Shown here piece by piece: positions 1 to 11,700 of a stretch of 64,000 nt of DNA. The number at the start of each line of letters is the position of its first letter. Position 1 is the first letter of the stretch. The translations under genes were made by a program, and so were the position numbers. The DNA is taken from assembly GCF_000524195.1 (NCBI RefSeq), contig NW_020170383.1:834489-898488 (forward strand). The letters run 5' to 3'. A model generated the notes under the pieces. It saw only the letters and a program-made list of their open reading frames with translations, was not told the origin of the DNA and did no database searches. Source of the DNA: Echinococcus granulosus (taxonomy: Eukaryota > Platyhelminthes > Cestoda > Cyclophyllidea > Taeniidae).

Positions 1-326
1 TAATCATTTCACCGAAGACCACTTAAGTCTAGAAAGCTACTTAGACCCGTAGCCTTTCGCAGGTATTATTTAATAAGTCCTTGCTTCCTCTATGTTTCTT
101 ACAGGGTTACTGATCAAAATTAGTCTAATAATTTATAGCGATTATTTCATGGTTTAAAAATGATTTGGCAATGTTGCTACGCATAGGTTATTTCCGCCGC
201 ATCGATGGTGTCCCGAAGGTGCTATGCTCATGATGTATATTGTTTTGGTAAAAAGGAATATTGTAACATTATTACTGAAATGTATAATATTGAAGTTGCT
301 CCTTTGTTTCTTTCAATCCTTTATAG
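1..326 (+). other. intronic DNA upstream of the first visible SREBP exon
   Basis: No coding stretch that would supply the SREBP basic region is visible here. All frames are broken by stops except a short open frame from about 205 that reads into the exon at 327 out of frame. The stretch ends with a pyrimidine-rich tract and a TAG acceptor at 324-326. It is most simply the end of an intron, with the 5' exons of the gene outside the window. Confidence 0.6.
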
Positions 327-3300
327 ACCAACAAGTCTGCTGTCCTTCGTCGGGCCATCGATCGAATCCGATATCTTGAAAAGGAAAATGAGTGTCTTAG
401 AATTCAACTCAGTATGTATGAGAATGGCTATGCTGTAGTCAACGGTAATTTATCTGCATTTCCTTGTTTTACATATGAAAGCTTGAGCATGCAAGGATGC
501 TCAATGTTGGCACTTTTGAAATTAAGTTTCTTCACGCGGAACATATTTTCCTCTATTTGAACTCAATACTTAAAGTGGTGTTTTTGAGTTCAGTGTTGGT
601 AACGTGAGCTTTTGGTTGGGATTTTACTTACGGCTGATAATTTAGGGCGGAAAGTATTCCACTGGCTTTATTAACCTTCGCTATTTCCATTCTGGTTTTC
701 ATGTTGAGATTCGTTTAACTAGTTTAAAGTGTTTCGTTTTATTTTTAGGAAGCAGAACATTAAAATAAAGTTCAGGTTCAATTGTGATACAAATTAGTTT
801 CATGGAGTCAAAATCGAATTTTACTGATGTCTGATAGTTCTGCGAGCTTCCACTTCAACTTGCTTACCTTTTCTGCAGATATTGATGAAGAAAGTCATTT
901 GGGGTTCAAATCAAGTAAGGGGCGTCTGGTGCGCATCAAAGCTGATCCAGCCGCAATCCCGCAACAGGTGGAGGTGTTACGACCGGTCCAGAAGCTAAGA
1001 CAGTCGCCAATGTCTCAATCGCGAGCCCTTCAACAGCCAATTAATTCCTGGAGTAGTCAAAGCGGTCACTTGCCTCCAATCGCCTCCTCCGACGAGAGCT
1101 CCCCGCCCTCTATGATTGGAGTGTCATCAATCATTTCTTCTGCCTCCGATGACGTCTCTGCCATCTCGTCTCCGGAATCTTACCAATTTATCCACGTCAG
1201 CAGGAAGCGCAATGGCAAGTTTTGATCCCGGAACGCTTTTCTTAGCGTGATAGCTTTTAGTTTGGTTTGATCATTCACCATGGCGAGATTTTCTCGATTT
1301 TCAAAGCAGTGACTTAATATTGATATTTGACATTGTGTGCTTTTGCGGAATAATTATGGTAGCTTTCCACAGCCGATTCTAGGGCTTTTATTGATACGAA
1401 CTTCGCGTCTCGTAAAATGTATTGAACACAGTTTATTCATTTGCCTATTTGTCATCATTGTCTAGTAATTTGAAATGGCCTATTTTTCGTTCTTGTCCTC
1501 GAAAACTATGGAACAATTGTCTGTAGATCTTATAATTCAAATATGATGATGTAATTTGTTTGGGTTTTTTGCCTTATAGCAGATGCTCATCTGTTTCAAC
1601 AAGCCTGCCCCTCAGACGCGAAGGTGGGAGCCTTTTATGCGCCCGGTGATAGATCCACAGACGATGGCCCCATCCAACTTCCATGTCAATCACTTATAAT
1701 GGCTTCTGATGGCTTTGGGAGACCTTCACCAATATGCAACCCTGCTGATGTTACCTATTCCAATGCCAGTAGCACTAGTGTCAACGGCTCCAATGGCTGT
1801 CAAGCCCAAATTCCATCGAGTAACGAAAGCGAAAGCAATTTCACCCGCTTAAGCCTTTTCTGGGGTTCATTCTCTCTTCTCATGTTCAATCCTTTCGTCA
1901 TCTCGTCTAGTGGTGACGCGAACCGTGAAGGTGCTCACCGTAAGCGTTTATGCCTTTGGGATTTTTATTATGCTGGCCCGAACCCCTCGTTCATACTGAG
2001 AACTCAGGCAGCCTAGTGTTCCGCATTCCGGCTTTTTACAGTCCTGTTTGAAAGAATTTAGTGACTTTCATTCTGGTTTGAGAGTCTAGTCGAACTAGGC
2101 CAGACATATTTATCCAAATTATCAGTTGCAGTTATTAAGTGAATGCCGTAGTCTCCATACAACTCTCTTCATGGTTGTACCGTAGGTTCAATGTAATTGT
2201 GTAACTTATGCAGTACTTTGATTTATTAGCTCAGCACGTTTCACATAAGTGAAGGCAGTTGTCAGTTTTCAAATGTCGGCCGAAGTGGGTTTATGATATT
2301 GTTGTAATTCAAACGGCATTTATAAGGCTTGTGAAATAGCTACTTTTCTTCTTGATCTTCGCGCACCTTTTTTCAGCCACCGGGATGCCTATTCTTCGTT
2401 TGTTGTCTGCAATATCTCTAAGCTTTCGACATTCCAAAGAAAGCGGTGGTACAAGCTCAGCCTTGAGCCCCTTGTTCCTCTCGTTTTTGTATGCCGCTCA
2501 GTGGGTTGTGGCTATCCTCCTTCTTCTCTTTGCATGTCCTCGTAATTTTGGTTCAATTCTACCGAGCTTTCTTACCTGGGGATGCGGAAAACGAATTCAA
2601 GGAGTTGTCAGCAAACTTCCTGGTGGACGAGTTGCTCTAATGCATTGGAAGCAGTCCCATGAGTATACCAAAAAAGTAAGCTTGCACCTTTTACTTGAAC
2701 ACCTTACTCAATTCTTCAATGTTCAGATGTTCATTCTCAGGTCGAGAAAAATATCTATGTTTGACGCCTTTTTGTAAGTCAACACTCATTCTAGTTTGCT
2801 ACTAAGTTATCCGTGATGTTAATTATTCTGACTATTTTTCAAGTTGATCGCTTTTTTACCCCACAGTTGAACTATTGCGAAAAAAATTCACCAAACATTT
2901 GAACACAAATGAAAGATTGCGTGCCGAAGTTTAACTTCTCCCATTTATCATTTATTTCCTTGCTTCTGTTTCTTGCCGAGCCGCAGTGTGGGCATCGAAT
3001 GCAACGTCCTAGAATTCACAATTGATTAATGGGTTATGGGTCCTGCACACGCGATTTAAAGTACCAGAACTACGGAACTGGAAAAATCCATTGCAAAATC
3101 GACAAGATGACGTCACAATTTTACCTTATTCCAACTCATAGCAATCATAGACTTCTGCATCTATTCATCACAAGTTTGTCGCCATTGGACTACGCTGTTT
3201 TTCGTCCCTTGTATAATGCATGAATGGTACCTTGCGTGGGGAAACATTTGGGTTTTAAATTGTGAGATTTCATCCATCCAGAACGCTGTCCATGCATTTT

Positions 3301-6300
3301 AGGCAAGAACTTTGCAGATGCCTCTATTCTAACGGCTTCGTCTTGTGAATGCTGTTGCTTCTGTTGAAATCGATTCGTGTTCACCGTTTTATGTTCAGTC
3401 ATTCCTGCCGTTAGAATTCATATTTTGTGCACTGTATTTGAATGCTTCATTTCAGAAAGCTTGGGTCGAAGCTGGAAGTCAGTTAAAGGAGTCTCTAACA
3501 GTACTCGGTGCGTCTCCATCCATTGGCAACGGCCTCATATCCGCCTTTTGCGCACGCGCAAGTGCCTACGTTGAGGGCCTCAGATTCGCCATATATCGTC
3601 TGCCGCAATTCTTCTGGCCTTTGATCCGCAAGTATCCCATTCCCCGAGCGTCTCATTTATCTCAGTCTGATGCGCCAACAGTGTCCCAATTAAGGCGGCA
3701 GCTGCTTGATCTCAAATTTCTTGGTAAGCACTTTAAATAAGAGAAAGTAGAGGCAATTCGTAGCTTTGAGGATTGTACTCTTGTGCTGTCATTTCACATT
3801 CGCATTCGTTATTGCCCAATTAAATGGAGGTTTAAGCTCGTTTGATTAGTAGTCATTCATTATGTATTGAAGTTTAAGACTTATGAACCAACGTTTTTCA
3901 ATACAGAGACCAGTTGGTGGATAGTGAGTTGCAGTTATGTAATGCACGCTACTTTCAGGATAGGGATTTTGTAATGAAACCCTACTGTGCAATTCACTCA
4001 TTCGTAGGTCTACTAATTTCACTTTTCCTATTAGTCTTAATTCATCTTCGGCACTACTAAGGTGTTGTGGTAATTGAATTAAAGAAATACTAGCTACTGA
4101 ATAGTTTTTTTTGCGATCTTATTTTTCGAAAGCAAATGATACTACCATGCATCGGGAAGATTTTGTAGAGAATTCTCAATCCTTCAAAGTAATCTTTAGT
4201 TTCTTTCAAATTGGTGATATCTGTTGAAAGCAATGTATTACTACGGGATAGTTGTGTCAAATGATGTGGGATAGTTCACATGATATATGGATGAGTTTTT
4301 GAACAATTTATGCCGCTGTTCTATTCTGTTGCAAACTACTTGTCTTCAGATCTCATTCATCTATCAAATAATGACCCGGTGACTCAAGAGTGCCCAGTTG
4401 TTTCTGAGATGTCCGGTCGCGAGTGCCTCCATGTTGTGCATCTGATGTTTGCCTGTCTCAACGACTTTGTTGTTGGCTGGAGCTCAGCGCACAGGGGCAG
4501 ATCTGTCGATCTGGCCGAACTGACCCGTCTGGGTCTCGTTCTGGCTCTCTCCGCCAAACGCTTCTTCGGCGTGAATTGGCTTGGGGTGAGTTTACGCAAC
4601 ATTGTCGCTCCCGCAGCTCTCAACCTCAACTAGCAACACCTATGGAAACTTTTTCATTTTTATTTATTTCACACTTATCCACTTATACCGCCTAAATTAT
4701 TTTTCGGTGGTTGTTCAGATTGTTTCTAACAGCACGATGACGCTTAAATGCGACTGTTCCTTTTATCTCTAGGACTTGCTGCTGCGAGCGACGCAGCGCA
4801 TAGCCGGCAACCTGAATGATGGCTCCATTTGTCTCGGTCCCGAAGACGGACCCATAATGGCTATGCTACTTGCCCTCTTCTCCAACGAGTTCTGTCAGAA
4901 ACACAAAGTAGAGGGAAAGGGTACTGTCTACAACTCATTTCTGAAAATCCAGTTACAGAAGCCAAATGGTTCGCCTTCGAAGTCATTGGTTGTTGACGAA
5001 GTTAACTACGATCTTTGTGAGATATTCATCACTAGGGCTCTCGAGGTATTATTCCCTCTTATAACAGTGTTTACCCCAAAGCAAATGAATGAACTTTGAA
5101 GAACTGAGATTGTGTTTAGTGATTACCAGTTATACTCCCTTTATGCTTATAATCTCAAGGTTACATATTTCCATCTGAATTTGCAAGCTAATGGATTAGG
5201 CGTTATTTGTTCAGGTTCTTATATCACATTTAATTTCAACGACAGTGGCAATGTCGTTAACTAGTTTCAGTGCTTAATTTTTTTCCCTAGTGCATTGTCT
5301 TCTCGAACCTTGAACCGACTTCGCCGTTTGAATCCTACTTGAAGGAAATAAAGCGTCTTACATTGCGCCTATACAGTGAGAAATCATCGTTTTTCAGAAC
5401 CCTGGCGAGTGATGGAAGTTTGGAATCATCTTTGTTGCTTACCCGTAGGTTTAAACGGTGTGCGTCATTCTCTAAGAGGATATTGTGTGCAAATAATACA
5501 ATGGCGTTTCCGATTTGCCCGGTCGAGATGTTTCCTCCCTTGGATGCTATCCACTCGAACACTTTAATCCATTCATTCACATTTATATTTTGGTTTTATT
5601 GATGGTGTTTTGGTTATTTATAAGAGATAATTTTAGGGATCAAATGGAAACGATATATATTTGGTATAATTAAGAATATCTGCAGATCATCCTATTGCAA
5701 ATGCGTATGTAAAAGCACGGACAATAACGCGGTAAAATGGAGTCTATCTGTAGGAAGCTTGTGTGGAATGCATTGACACTTCAATTTTGTATGCCGTTTA
5801 TTGAATGCCTTAGACGGTGAAAGTGATTCTGAAGCGGCGTGGGAGGAGAAAGTTGAGCAACCTGATGAGAACAACATTTGGTGGCTGTCAATTCTCGAGA
5901 TAGCTGGCAGGTGGTATGCTAGCTCTCTCGACTTTGAGGACGTCGCGACGGTTGAGCACATCACTCCAAGCCCATCGAAGATGGATGCTGACGCTCGACT
6001 GATTTCACTAGCTTATAAGTAAGCAGCCGTTTTCCCTGTAGCATGACTCTAGGTATACATAGCGTTAGAGGAACGGTTTTGCCAAAGTGCTATTCTGTAA
6101 ATTTGAAATAAGGGTATGTAACGATGCAACAACAGTCCCAATGATGATAGCTGACCAAATAGTTGTCCTCTATGTTAACTACTAACGATCATGTGACTCA
6201 TCGGAAGCGATAAATGAAAATTTAATAGTACAATTTTTCTCACATATATGCAACTAAAAACTGATACTTGCTCGATATTACTAGCGGATGTTATACTATT

Positions 6301-8303
6301 TACGGCTGTTTGTCGTAGCGATTTGCAAATAACTAGTGTGGGCGTTTGTGACACCTTTTGCGTTATTCAGTGTGCTTATGTGGTGCGTTGATATAATTTG
6401 TATAATTTTGTGATGTGATGACCAATCTGATCTTAATTCTACCATTACCTTCGTCTAGTCTGTTGTACGTGACTCAGTCTAAAGCCTTTAACGCCGCTGA
6501 AGCAAGCCTTGAGGTGGTGGCAAAGCCGCTTCTCGAAGTCTGGACGGCTGTTCGAGAGGCCTCTGACTTACTGGAGCAAACGCCATCGAGGAAGTGCGGA
6601 AGTTTAGCTTTTCCTCTTGAGAAGGGCTTCAAACAGACAGTCGATCTGAGGAACTACGTTTATGGTGTAGGTCACTCTACCCTTACCAAGTGGGATTTTT
6701 GTTTCGTATTTACTACCTCTGTATTGTTTCTTAGTATTCACTAAAACAATTGAACCTATTAGCGTTTTCATAAATCATCCCATCATCTTAATGGTTGTTC
6801 TAAACATTGGTCCCTTATCATAACATTTGGATATCCCAATCCGACGACTGTCATCACTCGATACGCGGTATCAATAAGTATGCCAGGAAAATGTCGTCAA
6901 AATTTTTTGGGAGTCAAATAAGCCGGTGCGTAAGGTTTCAAGCGTGTCTCCACATCTCACCTTGGTTTTGTATTTAGTCAGCATATGCTGTTACTTAAAT
7001 TTACCCACTCTATTTTGGGGTTTGGTCTGGTATTTAATGGTATATACCGCTGAAATACCGCATTGTTTGAGTGTCGACACCTAACTCGTGTAGGGTTTCT
7101 GATATGATCTTCGCTTGGTTATTGTCTTATGAACAAAAATCGAGGTGGCGTATAATAGAAAGTACCCTCATAATTGGTAGGAAAATGAAGTAGCCTTGTT
7201 AATGCCATTCCTTAATATATCTTTACAATTTATCGTAGCGCATTCACTGTTCCCACATAAGCTGAACATAGACCTCCTGGAAATGCAAACTTGAATAATA
7301 CATGTTGATTCCAAGAGCTTTCTGGTGTAATTTTGAAATTAAATATACAGCCTCCTATTGGGAAAATGTCAATTCCACATCCCACCGTGTCTTATTCTAG
7401 CGTGCCATACTTGTCAAACAAGCATCATTTAGGCATCATCCGATTCCCTAATGTAGTGTGTAAACTTGAGTAATATTTCCAAACTCCCACGAACTTTTTA
7501 TACAGGATTTTTTTTGTTGTAGATGTATCAAGTGGTTGCTCAGGATTGGATCTTACACTCGTTGAACTCAATCGCTAACAGGCTTCAGCAAGAAAGCAGC
7601 CATAGAGACGATGTTGTATTTGGCATGAGTGGGTGTCACCAGCCCTCATTATCCTTCAACAGCATTATCCGTCTTTTCTCCGACACCTTGGAGCGTCAAA
7701 GACGTCTTGTAAGGTGCCTACAGGCTTCACCGGCACTCTGGGTAAGCCAAACGGATAGGTGGTGGTTACAATCTCGTACGATTTTGTGTGACCTTGAAGT
7801 ATTATGTCACGTGTGGGATTTGGCATTCCTGTCCATCAACGTACGATCATGCTTTTGTCGTAGATTGATTTCATTTAAGTCAGAAATTCAGATTCGGCTG
7901 GTTTACCACCGGAATGTTCATACGTCGAAAATTACTATTATAATGGTATACCCCAGAAAATTTCGTCGATAGGCTTATAACTCATTTCGGAAGTGTCGAA
8001 AATTGTTTTAAGCGATATGTTGTTACCTAGGACCACGTACAATATAATAACCTGTTACCGTTTCTTAAGTAATGAATGCCTTTTTTTTCATAGCTCACCA
8101 AAGTAGAAGTCATGTATCGTCAACTCAATCGTGCCAATCCTGTGTGGACGAATCTCATATGGGACCAAAGGATTCCTTTGGTTCATCTTCGCAAAGCATT
8201 ATCTGACAAGGCGCCAAGGGTGAATACAAAAAGGCCCATTGATGGTTGGGAAATGTCAACGCAGAAAAGTCGTCTGGTTCATACAAAATATATCGGCCAA
8301 TGA
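327..8303 (+). CDS. SREBF: SREBP (sterol regulatory element-binding protein), 5'-partial
   Basis: Membrane-bound bHLH-zipper transcription factor of the ER, released by Golgi proteolysis to control lipid genes. Exons: 327-444, 879-1214, 1583-1939, 2377-2675, 3456-3723, 4350-4585, 4773-5045, 5291-5444, 5814-6018, 6459-6666, 7523-7741, 8094-8303; phases join to about 960 codons. The first exon reads NKSAVLRRAIDRIRYLEKEN, close to the SREBP loop/helix 2 signature (NKSAVLRKAIDYIRFL). Exon 3 carries a hydrophobic span with the Asn-Pro pair (LMFNPFVI) that SREBPs need for site-2 cleavage. Exon 4 has the luminal loop, with RLLS as a candidate site-1 protease site, and the second span (FLYAAQWVVAILLLLFA). 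The remaining exons match the helical C-terminal regulatory region that binds SCAP in other animals. The basic region is outside the window. The last exon (8094-8303) is open and phase-compatible but not recognisable by family, so the exact C-terminus is less certain. Confidence 0.88.
1215..1582 (+). other. GC-AG intron with NAGNAG acceptor in SREBP
   Basis: No GT in the right phase exists at the end of SREBP exon 2. The only join that keeps the frame into exon 3 uses a GC donor at 1215-1216 with the consensus GCAAGT. The acceptor is the tandem TAG-CAG ending at 1579 or 1582. Both choices keep the frame and differ by one codon. Confidence 0.7.
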
Positions 8304-8781
8304 GTATCGGTGCTAAACTCACGTCCTCATCATTCCATTGATTAAGAACCCCACGGTTTAACCATCGTCTTTTGCCTTTGCGTCGTGTTGGGTGGTGGGG
8401 TGCGCGCGCGTAGCGGTCGCTCCTGGGGGCTGGATAGCCCACCTTCGGGTTTGGTTCTTCCCATCAAGGGCGAGGGGGTGAGGGATTTAGTTCCACTAGA
8501 TTTGGGGTTTGATGTTTTCCCGATGGGTAGTGAATGTTAGCTATGCAAAGAAGGGCTAGCCGGGAAACCGATTTAGGTTGTGAGGTCAGCAGCAAAAGAT
8601 GAACTACTAATAATAAGGGATAATGATTAGTTAGCAGTTGTTTTAGTTCAAAAACCCAAGTAAATTTGTTTGTTAACAATGAATGCCAAAAAAGATTAGG
8701 AATACTGTAATTTTGTTGACCTTTGACGAAATTTGTTTTAGTTGTTTATCAATGGGCCCCGCTCTTCAAATAGTTGTGGAG
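8304..8781. other. SREBP-Homer intergenic region
   Basis: The space between the SREBP stop and the candidate Homer start codon holds a G+C-rich patch at about 8385-8490 with a run of alternating GC at 8401-8410. No coding exon is recognisable. No canonical AATAAA was seen close after the SREBP stop. Confidence 0.5.
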
Positions 8782-11700
8782 ATGGGGTTAGTAGTCGTCC
8801 GAGCTTTGTCAGTTTTAATTCTGACATCCAATTTCCCGTAGCCTTTTCTCGAGCATCTAGTTAAAAACAATATAAGGACTAAAGTGTACTCGAGAAGTCG
8901 ATTTCCCACAAGAAGTCGGAACGTTGTTTTTTTCGGATGGTTATTTACTTGCCACGTTTCGAACTTGGTTGATATAATACCTAGTTCCGGATTTTACTGC
9001 ATTTGCATCAACTCGCGTTATTACTATTTGAGTCGTTGATGTGGTTTCTATCATTCATGGTTATTGCATCCTTTCTCTCTTAGATAGTTTTCCCTAAGGC
9101 AGAGTTTTTATTGCTTTTCCATGATTCCTTCAAATCTATAGTCGCCTTAATTTGAACTGAGCTGCACTTTTATTTAGGACATCGGCTGTGATTCCACTTT
9201 TTTAGACCTGTCATTGCTGTCTCCAATAGCAAGGCCGACTCATTCAGTCACATGCCCTTGCACAGTAGCTTAAATTTAATTTGGCGTGAAGGCTTTATTA
9301 CAAATCCTATGTGCGGGCAAGCTGTCAGACTTGTATTGCTCACGTACTTTCTGTTAAAGAGAACAACCTATCTTCACCTGCCAAGCCCATGTATTCACAA
9401 TCAATCCCTCGACCCGAAGGTCATGGGTTCAGGCGAGCTCTAAGGCGATCGATATCAACATCTTTTTCGATTCCAGCAAGCAGTGCTATCGTATTGTTAG
9501 TGTTGAAGATGGACCAACCGGTATGAAGGTGTGTTTGGCTTTTCGTTAATTTGGTTCTCAAACTGTCTATCAGCATGAATTCTATCTTCACGACGCGAGA
9601 TTTAAGAAAGTTTTTAATTTTGAAATAGCTAAATCTGCTCTTAATACTTTTGTAAATGGTACCTGCTAGCAATTTTTGGAGTGTGATGGAGCGATTTCGA
9701 CATTTTTGTGGCCTTTTTGCTTTAATCAATGACCCAATCCACTACTTGTCAACGCAACTTTCAATGCTTTTTTGTTCAACAATAGTAATTTTATTGGGTT
9801 TTCCTTGTGTTTCTTGAAGTATTATGTTAACTCAAAACATTATTCAGGGCGTGTGTGTTGTCACAAAATCCACACATCTTTACATTTGAACTCTGGTTGA
9901 GAATTGTACATTTAGTTTCTCTTAAGTAGTTATTTCGTTCATGACGATTCCCAATTCTCCTCATGCATAGTCTCTTAGAGAACATGAGTGATAGCGGAGA
10001 TCCTTAGTAGAGAGCTGAATCACTACTATGATGCGTTTGAGACAAATGTTATTTGATTTATCAAAGCTGACATGAATAAATTTTCATTTTGAGAGAAATC
10101 TCTTAGTTTCACGCATTAGAAAAGCTGTGTTTAGTTGACTATTTCCATATGAAATTATCCATGACGGGTATGACCCCATCTACGGTTTGCAAGCAATGAT
10201 AGTTTTGGTATGATGCTCCTCCTAGGTGGTCATTAATAGCACTATTACACCGAAGATGGTGTTCAAACAAACGTCACAGAAATTCGGTCAATGGGCGGAT
10301 CCGAAATCCTCGGGGGTTTTCGGACTCGGCTTTGATTCTGAAGTTGATCTCAGCAAGGTAGGTTTTCTATACGCCGTTACCTACAAAGTCTTTACAGTAG
10401 TGTGTCCATCGGCTGCGTTCATCTGTGTGCTCACGTAAATACTGCTGACAATTGTAACGTTTGGCTTCTTACTCCTAATCATCCGACTATTAGAAAGAAA
10501 AAAACCCTTGCTACCATTTATATCCACCATAAATATCTACTGATGTGGGCAGATGTGGGTATGGATAGTTATTGGGGCCCATTTTGCATGCAACCTTGTT
10601 GTCACACATCTATCTGATTATGGAATGATCGCTTATCTGCTGCCATTGCTTGTTGGTATTTTCACGTCATTCTTACAAGTGATCCCAAGTCCTACATGGT
10701 TAGAAAATCCCAAAGAATTTGTTTTGCATTAGCGTGTTAGTAAACTTGCCGAACGTAACAACTAAGCAAGCTCCCAAGTGTATTTGACTTAATTCTGAAA
10801 GGCATCCCTTGAAAATTTCCTGTATCTTTTCTCAGCGAACCTATTTTGTTGAAGGTTTTTATTCTAATCATAAAGAAGGAAGGCCCCAATGGCTGAATTT
10901 GCTTGTGTCATACCTGATTTTAGTTCTGATATTAACCCAACATTGTGGGAAAACACCGACAAGTTGCCAAAATATTATTATGTTTGATCATATCCTTAGG
11001 TTTTACGAATGTTTACGCTAACCGTAGAAGTCTTTAGCGTAAAACCTTATGCCCCATATCTTATGATTAGTTTAATTAGGTGACCTTTTTTCAATTTTAA
11101 ATTCAAGCTTATAAAGTACCGGGCTAGGCGGTAAACTGCATCGATCTTGAAGCGAAGACCATTCAAGTTACTAGTGTTTAGTACGACTTATACGAGCACT
11201 AATTATACCTTTGAAAATGCACATTTAGTTTGTTGCACAGTTCCGACAATGTGTTGAAAATACGAAGCAGACGAATGGCGAATCAGTCGGTCAGGCAGCG
11301 ACGAAAAAAGTGAGCTTCCTTTTTCCGTTGTTACTTTATTTCCCCTTGCTATTCGCAAAGCACTCCAAATTTAGTTTTTATGCTAATATTTTGGTTAATC
11401 TTCATTTCACGGAGAAAGTGCAAACTTTAATCCTACATTTTGTCAAATACTTATCGAAACACTAAAGTGCAATTTCATCATCGGCAAGTCACACAACAGA
11501 GTGCTGGCAATAGTTTTGAGTACTTCAAAGTTGTCGATGCAATATTTCTGTTATTTTTAAGTTTAAAACTTCTGAAAACCTTTTTGCAATGGAGGCAATT
11601 TTACCATTGCTTCAAAACATCTTACAAAGCATCGACCTTATGCACCTACGCAATTGTCTTGATCCTTGATTTCAAGTTGCAACTGCCTCTGTATGTTATC

